Assembly (NCBI GenBank): GCA_000381565.1
Contig: KB906725.1
Span: forward strand, 497,435-561,434
Direction of reading: 5' to 3'
From: Oxalobacteraceae bacterium AB_14
GTDB taxonomy: Bacteria; Pseudomonadota; Gammaproteobacteria; Burkholderiales; Burkholderiaceae_D
Length of the DNA: 64,000 bases
Positions 36,101-43,936 of the stretch are shown one piece after another (position 1 is the stretch's first letter; each line of letters begins with the position of its first letter). Both the position numbers and the translations under genes were made by a program. The notes beneath the pieces were generated by a model that saw only the letters and a program-made list of their open reading frames with translations, did not search any database and was not told the origin of the DNA.

Positions 36101-36747
36101 GCCACCGTGCAGCCGGAGAAGCGCGACATGGCCCAGCCGTGGATGCCCAGGTCCAGGTATTCCTGCACATTGCATGGGTACAGCAGCGGGATCATCGAGG
36201 CCGAGAACAGGTGGTCCGACTGGTGCGGCAGCGTCGACGAGTAGGCGCCGTGGTCGTCGCCGGCCACCAGCAGCACGCCGCCGTGCCTGGACGTGCCGGC
36301 ATGGTTCATGTGCTTGAAGACATCGCCGCAGCGGTCCACGCCCGGGCCCTTGCCGTACCACATGGCGAACACGCCGTCGTACTTGGCTTCGCCGATCAGG
36401 TCGACCTGCTGCGAGCCCCAGACGGCGGTCGCGGCCAGGTCCTCGTTCACGCCCGGCACGAACTGCACGTGGTGCGCTTCCAGGTGCGGCTTGGCTTTCC
36501 ACAGGTTCTCGTCCAGGCCGCCCAGCGGCGAGCCGCGGTAGCCGGAGATGAAACCGGCGGTGTTCAGGCCGGCCGCCTGGTCGCGCACGCGCTGCATCAT
36601 CGGCAGGCGCACCAACGCCTGGATGCCGGACAGGAAGATGTCGCCTTTGAGCGCGGTGTATTTGTCGTCGAGGCTGACGGTGGTGAGGCGGGATGGGGCG
36701 GCGTCGCTGGCGGACGTTGCTGGGCCGTGTGCCGTGGTATCGGGCAT
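33172..36747 (-). CDS. indolepyruvate:ferredoxin oxidoreductase family protein
   Basis: A 1191-residue fusion of the alpha and beta/gamma parts of 2-oxoacid:ferredoxin oxidoreductases. It has a pyrimidine-domain start (GFISGYRGSPLGGLDENLW), a TPP-binding region (YCSGCPHNTSTKVPEGS), cysteine clusters CEGCGDCGIQSNC and CNKDYSC for [4Fe-4S] centres, and a C-terminal gamma domain (GIGGTGVITVG). It oxidatively decarboxylates aryl or branched-chain 2-oxoacids to acyl-CoA. Here it is followed by icmF, which would process isobutyryl-CoA from 2-oxoisovalerate. It is preceded by a LysR gene 216 nt upstream on the same strand. The substrate preference is not visible. Confidence 0.9.
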   Translation of the reverse strand: MPDTTAHGPATSASDAAPSRLTTVSLDDKYTALKGDIFLSGIQALVRLPMMQRVRDQAAGLNTAGFISGYRGSPLGGLDENLWKAKPHLEAHHVQFVPGVNEDLAATAVWGSQQVDLIGEAKYDGVFAMWYGKGPGVDRCGDVFKHMNHAGTSRHGGVLLVAGDDHGAYSSTLPHQSDHLFSASMIPLLYPCNVQEYLDLGIHGWAMSRFSGCTVAFKALADTVESSASVDADPFRVEVKIPHDFVMPEGGLNARLSSIPLGQQARNQEALMQDYKIYAALAYARENKLNHTTITSPNAKLGIIASGKSYLDVLEALEELGIDEKMAADVGLRLFKVAMPWPLEPDSVREFAQGLDEILVVEEKRQIVEYQLKEQLYNWRDDVRPRVIGKFDEKGEWVAPRGEWLLTSKADFSVSQVARVIASRVKRLISDPVTCDHIKARLSFLDAKDAVLKKAINTPFRPAFYCSGCPHNTSTKVPEGSLALAGIGCHVMATSIYPEFNKLTTHMGGEGAPWIGQAAFSKIPHVFQNLGDGTYFHSGYLAIRAAVAAKVNMTYKILYNDAVAMTGGQPVDGITSVPMIAQQMAAEGVKRIALVTEDLGRYTDRSALPAIVSLHDRKDMDAVQRELREVGGVSVLIYDQTCAAEKRRRRKKGEYPDPAKRMVINEAVCEGCGDCGIQSNCTSILPKETEFGRKRTIDQSSCNKDYSCVKGFCPSFVTVEGGSLKKTKTGVKAGSNADNADDGFGALPEPVLPACDQPYNILINGIGGTGVITVGALMGMAAHLEGKGASVLDMTGMSQKNGSVTSHVKVAKTPAHLRAQRIATGEADVILGCDMLTAGAADAVSKMRPGRTLAIVNLHEQPPGTFAQNADWQYPVAEVRALIEESVGAGAADFINATKLATALMGDSIAANLFMLGYAWQKGRIPLNEASLLRAIELNGVGIASNKKSFLWGRRAAVDLKRVERVAMPTQAIVMQMPQSLENVINKRVEFLTAYQNAAYASSYEQLVSQVRAKETALGLGNKLSTAVAKYAFKLMAYKDEYEVARLYTDGRFVEQLKQQFEGDFSVKFNLAPPMFARKDAKGHLVKAEFGSWMWSAFKLLAKFKGLRGGAFDIFGYTEERKMERALIVEYRELVNSLMDQLSPENHATAVELAGLPEKVRGFGHVKEKAVATFRTEKARLLAQLAQQRAA

Positions 36748-36963
36748 GGTGATGTCTCCGGTGTTGTGTCAGATCGCGCCCAAACTTGGAGGCGCCGGGT
36801 AGGCGCGCCAGGATCAGGCCATGGGCCGCATGGTTAGCGGCGTTGCAGGTATTTTAGGCTTAAAAAACCCGCTTTGTAGCAGAGTATGGGCGCTAGTTGA
36901 CGTATACGGAAATACGGATTGCCGATGGGGGTATAAGAAAAAGTGATGACTAAGGGAGAGGGC

Positions 36964-37896
36964 TCAGCCGATGGCGGTCGCGCCCGGCCAGGTGTCGCCG
37001 GCGCACAACTGCGCGCTGACCTGCTGCACCAGCCGGCTGACCGCCGCCGCCGCGTTGGTCAGCGGAATATTCTTGGACGCGCACAACACCACGGTGCGCG
37101 AAATCGACGGGCTGTGGATGCGGTGGGAGCGCATGGCGCCGCGCTCCAGCTCGTCCAGGACGGGCGCCGACGGCAGGATGGTGGCGCCCATGTCGGCCAG
37201 GATGGCGGATTTGAGGATGGCGATGGAATTGATCTCGATGACGTTGCCCAGCGTTAGTCCAGCCCCGCGCGCCACGCTTTCGATGCGCGGCCGCACGCCA
37301 TGTTGCAGGCCGGGCAGGATCAGCGTGGTTTTCAGCGTTTGCGTCAAGGTGAGTGCCTGCTCACCTTGCGCATAAGTCGCATCGGCGCGACAGATGAAGC
37401 GCAATTCCTCCTCCACCAGCGGGGTCGTGGCGAACTGGGCCAACTGGCCGTCGTCGAACAGCACCGCCAGGTTGACGCGGCCGGACTTGAGCTGCTCGCT
37501 CAGGTTGCCGGTCAGTTCTTCCGTCAGTTGCAGTGTAATTTCGGGATATTGGGCGCGGGTTGCCGTCAATAGCGGCAGCGCCAGCGCGCCGGAAATGCTG
37601 TGCGGCAGCCCCAGCGTGACCGCGCCGCTGGGACGTTCGGCCGACTGCGCCACGGCCGAGCGCGCGTCCGCCACCTGCTTGAGGATGGCCTGGGCGTGTT
37701 CATAGAAGATCTTGCCTGCGTCCGTGCTGAGCACGCCTTGCGCCGAACGATGCAGCAATTGTACGCCGAGCTCCTCTTCCAGTTGCCTTAACTGTTGCGT
37801 TAGTGCCGGTTGCGCAACATGCAACACCACGGCCGCCCGCGACAGCGAACCGTGGTCTACTATAGCTACAAAGTAACGAAGTTGGCGTAATTCCAT
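36964..37896 (-). CDS. LysR family transcriptional regulator
   Basis: A 310-residue protein with an N-terminal winged HTH (SLSRAAVVLHVAQPALTQQLRQLE) and a periplasmic-binding-like effector domain. It resembles Nac/Cbl-type LysR proteins. It lies upstream of the indolepyruvate oxidoreductase on the same strand and divergent from the HD-GYP gene, so it could control either. It is full length for the family. The inducer is unknown. Confidence 0.88.
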   Translation of the reverse strand: MELRQLRYFVAIVDHGSLSRAAVVLHVAQPALTQQLRQLEEELGVQLLHRSAQGVLSTDAGKIFYEHAQAILKQVADARSAVAQSAERPSGAVTLGLPHSISGALALPLLTATRAQYPEITLQLTEELTGNLSEQLKSGRVNLAVLFDDGQLAQFATTPLVEEELRFICRADATYAQGEQALTLTQTLKTTLILPGLQHGVRPRIESVARGAGLTLGNVIEINSIAILKSAILADMGATILPSAPVLDELERGAMRSHRIHSPSISRTVVLCASKNIPLTNAAAAVSRLVQQVSAQLCAGDTWPGATAIG

Positions 37897-38027
37897 GGCT
37901 GAGGGGGGACTGTTAACCTAGACAAACAAATGGTAGCACCTGCAAATCTAATCCTGATAGGAAACTATTTGCTATACTTGCATCAGCACTTTCCGCTGCC
38001 TCCAGCCATTTAAAAGTGGGTACCAGT

Positions 38028-39248
38028 ATGTTAAAGAAAGTCGACTCTTCGCAGCTAAAAGTGGGCATGTATATTCATGACCTGAGCTGCGACTGGATGA
38101 CCCATCCATTCGTCCGCAACCGTTTTTTGATCTCCAGCGACGATGAAATCCGCAAGATCATCAACGCCGGCATCCATGACGTTGTCATAGACAACAGCAA
38201 GGGGCTGGACGTGCAGGACGCGCCGTCGCTGGACGAGGCGCAGGCGGCGACCGAACGCGAAATCGTCGAAATCGTCGCCAAGGCGCCGGTCATCACCCGC
38301 GTTTCGCTGGGCGAGGAAATGAAGCGCGCGGTACAGATCCGCCACCAGGCATCGACCTTGGTGCGCACCGTGATGCAGGATGCGCGCCTGGGCAAAGCCA
38401 TCGAACTCGATCAAGTCCAGCCGGTGGTGCAGAATATCACCGAATCCATCTTGCGCAACCCGGGTGCGCTGGTTGGTTTGCTGCGCATCAAGAACAAGGA
38501 CGATTACACGTTTTTGCATTCGGTTAGCGTCTGTACGCTGCTGGTTGCCTTCTGCCGTTCGCGCGGCTTCGACCCCGAGATCACCCACCAGGCCGGCCTC
38601 GGCGGACTGCTGCACGATACCGGCAAGGCGCTGGTGCCGGACGCCATCCTGAACAAGCCCGGTCCGCTGACGGACGAGGAATTCGCCATCATCAAGCGCC
38701 ACCCACAGGATGGCTACAACATCCTGCTGCAATCGCCGGAGGTTGGCCCGATACCGCTGGACATCACGCTGCACCACCACGAACGGCGCGACGGCAGCGG
38801 CTATCCGAACAAGCAGGCCGGCGATGAAATCAGCGAACTGGCGCAGATGGCGGCGATTGTCGACGTGTACGACGCCATTACGGCCGACCGCTGCTATCAC
38901 AAGGGCATGTCGGCGGCGGCGGCCTTGCGCAAGATCTATGAATGGAGCAAGTTCCACTTCAATCCGCAGTACGCGCAGGAATTCATGCGCTGCGTCGGCA
39001 TCTATCCGGTGGGCACCATGGTGATGCTGGAGTCGGGACGCCTGGGTGTGGTGATTGAGCCACACGAAACCAATTTGCTGGCGCCCAAGGTCAATGTTTT
39101 CTTCAACACCAAGAAAAATCTCTACATCAAGCCGGAAACCATCGATTTGTCGCGCGGACTGGGCTTTGGCGGCGGCGACAAGATCGTCGGCCACGAATCG
39201 CCCAGCAAGTGGAATGTAGACCCGATGCGCTTCCTTACGCTAGCGTAA
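38028..39248 (+). CDS. HD-GYP c-di-GMP phosphodiesterase
   Basis: A 406-residue protein with an N-terminal DUF3391-like region (SSQLKVGMYIHDLSCDWMTH) and a C-terminal HD-GYP domain. Catalytic motifs are LLHDTGKALVPD (His196-Asp197), KRHPQDGY, LHHHERRDGSGYP and the metal-site Asp in AAIVDVYDAI, all intact. It hydrolyses c-di-GMP to pGpG or GMP. The start at ATG 38028 is preferred to a GTG at 38016. It is convergent with a GGDEF cyclase whose product it destroys, and a long hairpin lies between the two genes. Confidence 0.9.
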   Translation: MLKKVDSSQLKVGMYIHDLSCDWMTHPFVRNRFLISSDDEIRKIINAGIHDVVIDNSKGLDVQDAPSLDEAQAATEREIVEIVAKAPVITRVSLGEEMKRAVQIRHQASTLVRTVMQDARLGKAIELDQVQPVVQNITESILRNPGALVGLLRIKNKDDYTFLHSVSVCTLLVAFCRSRGFDPEITHQAGLGGLLHDTGKALVPDAILNKPGPLTDEEFAIIKRHPQDGYNILLQSPEVGPIPLDITLHHHERRDGSGYPNKQAGDEISELAQMAAIVDVYDAITADRCYHKGMSAAAALRKIYEWSKFHFNPQYAQEFMRCVGIYPVGTMVMLESGRLGVVIEPHETNLLAPKVNVFFNTKKNLYIKPETIDLSRGLGFGGGDKIVGHESPSKWNVDPMRFLTLA

Positions 39249-39348
39249 GCCGGTTCAAACTGACCGCAGCTTCGTTGCGGCGCCTTGCCGTACCTTCGTA
39301 CTGTCTGCGGCGCCGCAGCCTCGCTGCACTCAGCTTGAAACGGCTTAC
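39245..39348. terminator. approximately 100-nt nested hairpin between convergent c-di-GMP genes
   Basis: Outer arms 39245-39270 and 39323-39348 are near-perfect complements (21 of 26 positions). Inner arms TTGCGGCGCC (39275-39284) and GGCGCCGCAG (39309-39318) pair again, and the tip GTAC-CTTC-GTAC (39290-39301) is a perfect 4-bp hairpin. It starts at the stop codon of the HD-GYP gene and ends 8 nt before the GGDEF stop. It may act as a two-way terminator, a dispersed repeat or a structured RNA; no long T-tract is present. Confidence 0.7.
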
Positions 39349-39356
39349 CGATCGGG

Positions 39357-40400
39357 TTAGAAGAACTCGGCGGTATCGTTGGATTCGATGGCCTGCAGCA
39401 TGCCGCCGTCGACCAGCTCGTCGTAATGACAGGCCAGGTTGCGGCCGTGGCTTTTCGCGTAGTACAGCGCCTGGTCGGCGTGTCCCAGGATGATCACCGG
39501 CGCCTCCAGCGCGCTGATGCTGACAAACCCTACACTCACCGTCACCTTGCCCACTTGCGGGAAATCATGCGACGCCACGTTCATGCGGAAGCGGTCGATG
39601 ATCTTCTTGGCGTTGTCCAGGGTGGTCGAACGCAGCAGCACGACGAATTCCTCGCCGCCAAAACGGAACACGCGGTCTTGCGCGCGGAACGAGGAGGTGA
39701 GCAGGTTGGCGATCAGGATCAACACCTCATCGCCGTATAAATGGCCGAAACGGTCGTTAACGTGCTTGAAATGGTCGACATCGACCACGGCCAGCCATTG
39801 CTTTTCCTGTTCGTGATGGCTGCGGCGCTCCGGCTCCCCCGGCAGCGTGAGGGCATCCTGTTCGGTGCTGGCGGCCAGCATCTTGGCCAGCTGGTCGTCG
39901 AAGGTCTTGCGGTTGAGCAGGCCGGTCAGCGAATCGCGCTCGCTGTAGTCCAGCAGATTCTGGAAATTGCGGTAGACGCTGACGATGCCGCCGATGACGT
40001 GGATGGTGTCGCTGGTGTACGGCGTCGGGTTGACGATTTCCAGGCAGGTGTCGGCCTTGTCGCCCAGCCAGATCGGCAGCCACAGCGTGTGCTCGCCGGC
40101 CTCGTTGGCGACGTCGGCGCCCGATTCATGGTGGGCGATGCATTGGGCCAGGGCCGGGAAGTTCTCGATGGCTTCGCCGGGGTTGTGCAGGTCCGTGGTG
40201 TCGACCATGCGCGCCGCCTCGCCGGCGCAGATGATGGTGCGCGGCCGGACGAAGATCTTGCCCCTGACTGTGGCCAGCGTCAGAACGCGGACCTGGCTGG
40301 CGCGTGCAAGTTCCTGCACCGCCGAGATCACGGAGATGTCGAGCATCGTGTGATCGCGGTGGCCGGTCATGTCCACCATGTGTTTCAGTAGGGAATCCAT
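39357..40400 (-). CDS. GGDEF diguanylate cyclase
   Basis: A 347-residue protein: an N-terminal sensor-like region without clear transmembrane segments (about 1-140), then a GGDEF domain. The active site is GGEEF (248-252), and the product-inhibition I-site RxxD is present as R-A-Q-D (239-242) five residues upstream. The domain also has SERDSLTGLLNRKTFDD. An active, feedback-inhibited cyclase is expected. The ATG at 40400 follows an AGAGAAG purine tract; an in-frame ATG at 40490 would add 30 residues. It is convergent with the HD-GYP phosphodiesterase. Confidence 0.9.
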   Translation of the reverse strand: MDSLLKHMVDMTGHRDHTMLDISVISAVQELARASQVRVLTLATVRGKIFVRPRTIICAGEAARMVDTTDLHNPGEAIENFPALAQCIAHHESGADVANEAGEHTLWLPIWLGDKADTCLEIVNPTPYTSDTIHVIGGIVSVYRNFQNLLDYSERDSLTGLLNRKTFDDQLAKMLAASTEQDALTLPGEPERRSHHEQEKQWLAVVDVDHFKHVNDRFGHLYGDEVLILIANLLTSSFRAQDRVFRFGGEEFVVLLRSTTLDNAKKIIDRFRMNVASHDFPQVGKVTVSVGFVSISALEAPVIILGHADQALYYAKSHGRNLACHYDELVDGGMLQAIESNDTAEFF

Positions 40401-40864
40401 TTTCTTCTCTGGAAAATAATCACACAACCTTGTGTCTAGCCACGTTTCGTTCACGCCTATCAAGCCAATCTCTTTGATAGTCAGGCGCACGGTGAAGCTG
40501 CAACACGGGGCCTTTCCAAAGAACAGCTAAGCAGGATAATAGCTTTTTGCAATCAAGGCAATTCATGTGTGCGAAAAAAAACATTCCTTGCAACTGTATG
40601 CGATCTTTTTCCGACAGCTGGGTAACCCGTTTCAGCTTATCGGCCAGGAAACTGATGCAGTTTGACATAAGCCAGCCATGAAGTGTGTTTCGTGCGCACA
40701 TTTTCATCAAACCCATGAAAATAATGCCACACGGAAAACTTGCGTCAAGTCAACTCTCGGAAAACTCCGATCCGTATAGTAAGCCTTAATGGCGCGGTAC
40801 TGGCGATTTGGAAGTCGGCCCACCGCGCCAGGGGTACTTTGTTGACTTAATCCAGGAGTAAATC
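40401..40864. other. AT-rich intergenic region upstream of flp
   Basis: There is no convincing gene here. The stretch 40430-40790 is clearly richer in A+T than its neighbours. GGCGCGGT (40791-40798) and ACCGCGCC (40822-40829) form an 8-bp stem over a 23-nt loop just upstream of the flp ribosome site CCAGGAG, a possible leader structure. Promoters for the divergent GGDEF and flp genes must lie here. Confidence 0.5.
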
Positions 40865-41044
40865 ATGAACTCGCTTATTGCAGCTGCAAAGGTGTTCGCA
40901 CACGACGAAGACGGGATCACCGCCATTGAATACGGCCTGATCGCGGCGACCATGGCGACGGCGATCATCGCCGTCTTCTCTTTGTTGAACACCGGGCTGA
41001 ACACGGCCTTCACCAACCTCGCCGCGAAGATCACCGGCGCGTAA
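40865..41044 (+). CDS. flp: Flp-type pilin
   Basis: A 59-residue major pilin precursor of the Tad system. After a short leader (MNSLIAAAKVFAHDEDG) comes the type IVb motif ITAIEYGLIAA with Glu at +5 after the cleavage Gly17, then a single hydrophobic helix and a short polar tail ending ITGA. It is processed by the prepilin peptidase encoded next and polymerised into adhesive Flp fibres. CCAGGAG lies a few nt upstream of the ATG. An intercistronic hairpin follows, consistent with much stronger expression of the pilin than of the assembly genes. Confidence 0.92.
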   Translation: MNSLIAAAKVFAHDEDGITAIEYGLIAATMATAIIAVFSLLNTGLNTAFTNLAAKITGA

Positions 41045-41050
41045 CCACCC

Positions 41051-41081
41051 GGCTTTCCAGCCGCAGTCTGGCTGGAAAGCC
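41051..41081 (+). terminator. perfect intercistronic hairpin after flp
   Basis: GGCTTTCCAGCC-GCAGTCT-GGCTGGAAAGCC is a perfect 12-bp stem with a 7-nt loop, 7 nt after the flp stop. There is no T-run, so it is better read as a partial terminator or mRNA 3' stabiliser that raises flp over the downstream tad genes. Confidence 0.75.
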
Positions 41082-41100
41082 TTACGCCGGAGAGGCCGTC

Positions 41101-41631
41101 ATGTTGAACCCGATCGAAGTGATCTTGATCTGCCTGGTCGCGCAAGCGGCCGTGACGGATCTGGCCCTGCGCAAGATCCCGAATGTGCTGATCCTCAGCG
41201 GCCTGCTGCTGGCGCTGATGCTGCACATGCTGGGCGGCCTGCACTGGGCGCCGCTGACGCAGTGGGCGGCCGGCAGCGTGGCCGGCCTTTTTTTATTCCT
41301 GCCCCTGTATCTGCTGCGCGGCATGGCCGCCGGCGACGTCAAGCTGATGGCCATGGTCGGCAGCTTCGTCGGTCCGCTGATGGCCTTGAAGGTGGCGGCG
41401 CTGGCCGCGCTCATCGGCGGCCTGATGGGGCTGCTGATGCTGTTGTTTAACGGCCGCTGGCGCGACGGCTGGCGCAACGTGGCGGCGATCTGCAAACCGC
41501 TGCTGCTGCGCAGCCTGGGCATGCCCCTGCAAGCGGTGCCGCTGGCGCCGGGCGCCAGCGTCGGCGCCATGCCCTACGGCTTGGCGATCGCGCTGGCCAC
41601 GATGGCGATGGTGGCGCTGGCGCATCGCTGA
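41101..41631 (+). CDS. cpaA: A24 prepilin peptidase (CpaA/TadV)
   Basis: A 176-residue integral membrane aspartic peptidase with about five to six helices. Catalytic aspartates are in VTDLALRKIPN (about residue 20) and GMAAGDVKL (about 80), matching the D...GxGD pattern with Ala replacing the first Gly. It cleaves the Flp leader after Gly. GGAGAGG lies upstream of the ATG. It is short, as usual for CpaA/TadV, which lacks the methylase domain of PilD. Confidence 0.88.
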   Translation: MLNPIEVILICLVAQAAVTDLALRKIPNVLILSGLLLALMLHMLGGLHWAPLTQWAAGSVAGLFLFLPLYLLRGMAAGDVKLMAMVGSFVGPLMALKVAALAALIGGLMGLLMLLFNGRWRDGWRNVAAICKPLLLRSLGMPLQAVPLAPGASVGAMPYGLAIALATMAMVALAHR

Positions 41632-41731
41632 GCGGCCGCTAGCCACGAATTTGCTGCGCGTCAATATCCACAAAGCACGGACCGATAGACTTGATTCCTC
41701 AACGTAACTAATTCCACCGCTGGAGATCGTC

Positions 41732-43096
41732 ATGCTCGCCGTAGAAACGCCTTCCTCCGCTCTCCATGACTATCCCGCCGAGCCGCTGCCGGCCCAACCG
41801 AAGACGGTGCGCGACAGCGGCCTGCCGCAACAGCTGATCGTCGAACTGATCGCCAAGACCATTTTCATCAGCGGCAAAATCCACTTGCCGGTGCTGACCA
41901 CGCGGCTGCACCTGTCGATCAATGTGCTGCGCGAAGTGCTGGAGTTCATGGTGGCCGAGCACGTGGTCGAAGTGGCCTGGCGCGGCGAATCGGACATCGA
42001 CGTGCAGTACCAGCTGACCTCGGCCGGCCGCCTGCGCGCCGGCGCCTGGATGGACCGCTGCGCCTACGTCGGCCCGGCACCGGTGACGCTGGACGCCTAC
42101 CGCGCCATGGTCGAGCGCCAGGCCGCCCAGGCGCCGCAGCTGTGCGCCGATGAACTGGCCGCCGAATTCGCCGACGACTTGCTCAGTCCCGCCGTGCAGC
42201 GCATGCTGGGCGCGGCCATGCACGCCGGCCGCACAGTGCTGCTGCATGGGCCGTCGGGCAGCGGCAAGTCGATGCTGGGGCGCCGCCTGGGCGCCTTGCT
42301 GCAAGGCGTGATCGCGGTGCCGCATGCGCTGGTGGCGGGGCAGGAGATCGTCCAGGTCTACGACGCGCTGCTGCACCGCGCGCCGGCGCCGCAGCATTTG
42401 CGCCAGCTGCGGCAGGCGCAGGAGCGCCGCAGCAGCGATCCGCGCTGGGTGCTGTGCGCGCGGCCCGTGGTGGCGCTGGACGCCGACCTGAGCGCCGACA
42501 TGCTGGAGCTGCAGGCGGACAGCCATGGCGGCTGCTATCGCGCGCCGCCGCAGCTGAAGGCCAACAACGGCTTGCTGATCGTCGACGACCTGGGCCGGCA
42601 GCGCATGGCCGCCGCCGATCTGCTGAACCGCTTCTCGCAGGCGCGGGAACTGGAGCGCAGCCAGCTGGCGCTGGCCGGCGGCTGTCACGTCAGCGTGCCA
42701 TGCCGCATGCAGCTGGTGTTCGCCACCAGCCTGGCGCCGGAGGCGCTGCTGGACGCAGCGGCTTTGCGCCGGGTCGGCTACAAGATCCCGGTCGGGCCGC
42801 TGGAGCCGGCCAACTACCGCATCCTGTTTCGCCAGCAGTGCGCCGCCGCCGGCGTGGCGCTCGACGAGGCGGCGCTGGGCTACCTGATCGAAGAGCTGCA
42901 TGCCGGCAGCGGCCTGCCGCTGCTGGCCTGCTATCCGCGCGAGATCATAGGCCGCATCAATGACTTCGCCGGCTTCCTGGGCGAGCCCGCGCGCGTCAGC
43001 CTGGAGACGCTGGAGCAGGCCTGGATCAGCATGTTCGCCACCGGCGTTGCGGCGCCGGCCGACGCCATCGACCGACTGCAACGGCGAATAGCATGA
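41732..43096 (+). CDS. AAA-type ATPase with winged-helix N-terminus, in the Tad locus
   Basis: A 454-residue protein. The N-terminal third looks like winged-helix DNA- or protein-binding modules (QQLIVELIAKTIFISGKIHL; LREVLEFMVAEHVVEV; QYQLTSAGRLRA). The C-terminal part is an AAA-type ATPase with Walker A GPSGSGKS (about 172-179), Walker B LLIVDD and a sensor-like VFATSLAPE. It is not one of the canonical Tad proteins (the CpaF motor is separate). It overlaps cpaB by ATGA, so it belongs to the pilus operon. A chaperone, remodelling or regulatory job is inferred. Confidence 0.75.
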   Translation: MLAVETPSSALHDYPAEPLPAQPKTVRDSGLPQQLIVELIAKTIFISGKIHLPVLTTRLHLSINVLREVLEFMVAEHVVEVAWRGESDIDVQYQLTSAGRLRAGAWMDRCAYVGPAPVTLDAYRAMVERQAAQAPQLCADELAAEFADDLLSPAVQRMLGAAMHAGRTVLLHGPSGSGKSMLGRRLGALLQGVIAVPHALVAGQEIVQVYDALLHRAPAPQHLRQLRQAQERRSSDPRWVLCARPVVALDADLSADMLELQADSHGGCYRAPPQLKANNGLLIVDDLGRQRMAAADLLNRFSQARELERSQLALAGGCHVSVPCRMQLVFATSLAPEALLDAAALRRVGYKIPVGPLEPANYRILFRQQCAAAGVALDEAALGYLIEELHAGSGLPLLACYPREIIGRINDFAGFLGEPARVSLETLEQAWISMFATGVAAPADAIDRLQRRIA

Positions 43097-43929
43097 ACAA
43101 CCGGCGCGCACTGATGATGATGGCGCTGGCCATCGTGCTGGGACTGGTGGCGGTGCTGCTGGCCTCGCGCTGGCTGCTGCGCCAGACGCCGACCACGGCC
43201 AACAAGATTATCGTCGCCGCCACCGATGTGAACCTCGGCCAGCGCCTGGCGCCGGCGATGCTGAAGGCGATCGACTGGCCGGCCGACAGCCTGCCGCGCG
43301 GCGCCATCCGCGACGGCTCCAGGCTGGTGGGACGCGTGCTGAAAACCAGTGTGCTGCGCGACGAGCCCTTGAGCGAGGCCAAGCTGGCGCCGGCCGGCAC
43401 GCTGGGCGGCCTGTCGGCGCTGATCTCGGAAGGCAAGCGGGCCATCACGGTGCGCGTCAACGACGTGGTGGGCGTGGCCGGCTTTGCGCTGCCGGGCAAT
43501 TTTGTCGACATCCTGGTCAACACGCAGGCCGCCGCCAGCGGCAACGAGAACGCGATTTCCAAGATCGTGCTGGAACGGATACTGGTGCTGGCCGTGGCGC
43601 AGGAAGTGGGACGCGACGAAACCAAGCCGCGCGTGGTCAACGCCGTCACGCTCGAGGTGACGCCGGCGCAGGCCGAGAACATCGACCTGGCGCGCAGCGT
43701 CGGCACGCTGTCGCTGGTGCTGCGCAACCAGGTCGATCCGCGTCCGGGCGTGACCGACGGCGCCACCAAAAGCAGTCTGCTCGGCATCGCCAGGGCGCCG
43801 GTGGAGCCGCCGGCGGCGGCACCCGCAGCCTCGGCCCAGCCTCGCCCGCAACTGGCGCACGCCGCGCCGCGCGCCCGCGCCTGCGTCGGCGTGATCGCCG
43901 GCGTGCAGCGCACGCAGGAATGCCTGTGA
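43093..43929 (+). CDS. cpaB: Flp pilus assembly protein CpaB/RcpC
   Basis: A 278-residue protein with an N-terminal signal anchor (ALMMMALAIVLGLVAVLLAS) and an SAF-type beta-clip domain (IIVAATDVNLGQRLAPAMLKA) followed by the CpaB/RcpC core (VRVNDVVGVAGFALPGNFVD). It is a periplasmic part of the Tad envelope channel that supports the secretin. The C-terminus is Pro/Ala-rich. It starts inside the ATPase gene (4-nt overlap) and is 7 nt before cpaC. Confidence 0.9.
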   Translation: MNNRRALMMMALAIVLGLVAVLLASRWLLRQTPTTANKIIVAATDVNLGQRLAPAMLKAIDWPADSLPRGAIRDGSRLVGRVLKTSVLRDEPLSEAKLAPAGTLGGLSALISEGKRAITVRVNDVVGVAGFALPGNFVDILVNTQAAASGNENAISKIVLERILVLAVAQEVGRDETKPRVVNAVTLEVTPAQAENIDLARSVGTLSLVLRNQVDPRPGVTDGATKSSLLGIARAPVEPPAAAPAASAQPRPQLAHAAPRARACVGVIAGVQRTQECL

Positions 43930-43936
43930 GCCGGCC

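Noticed and set aside
29835..36837. Two very long plus-strand open frames (over 1100 codons each) opposite icmF and the indolepyruvate oxidoreductase
   Set aside because: They are antisense shadows caused by high GC at third positions; they have no domain sense, while the minus-strand genes show full catalytic motifs.
40420..40716. Possible 98-residue minus-strand gene upstream of the GGDEF gene
   Set aside because: It overlaps the region just before the GGDEF start, lacks a clear ribosome site and shows no recognisable motif. A Cys-containing stretch is curious but insufficient.
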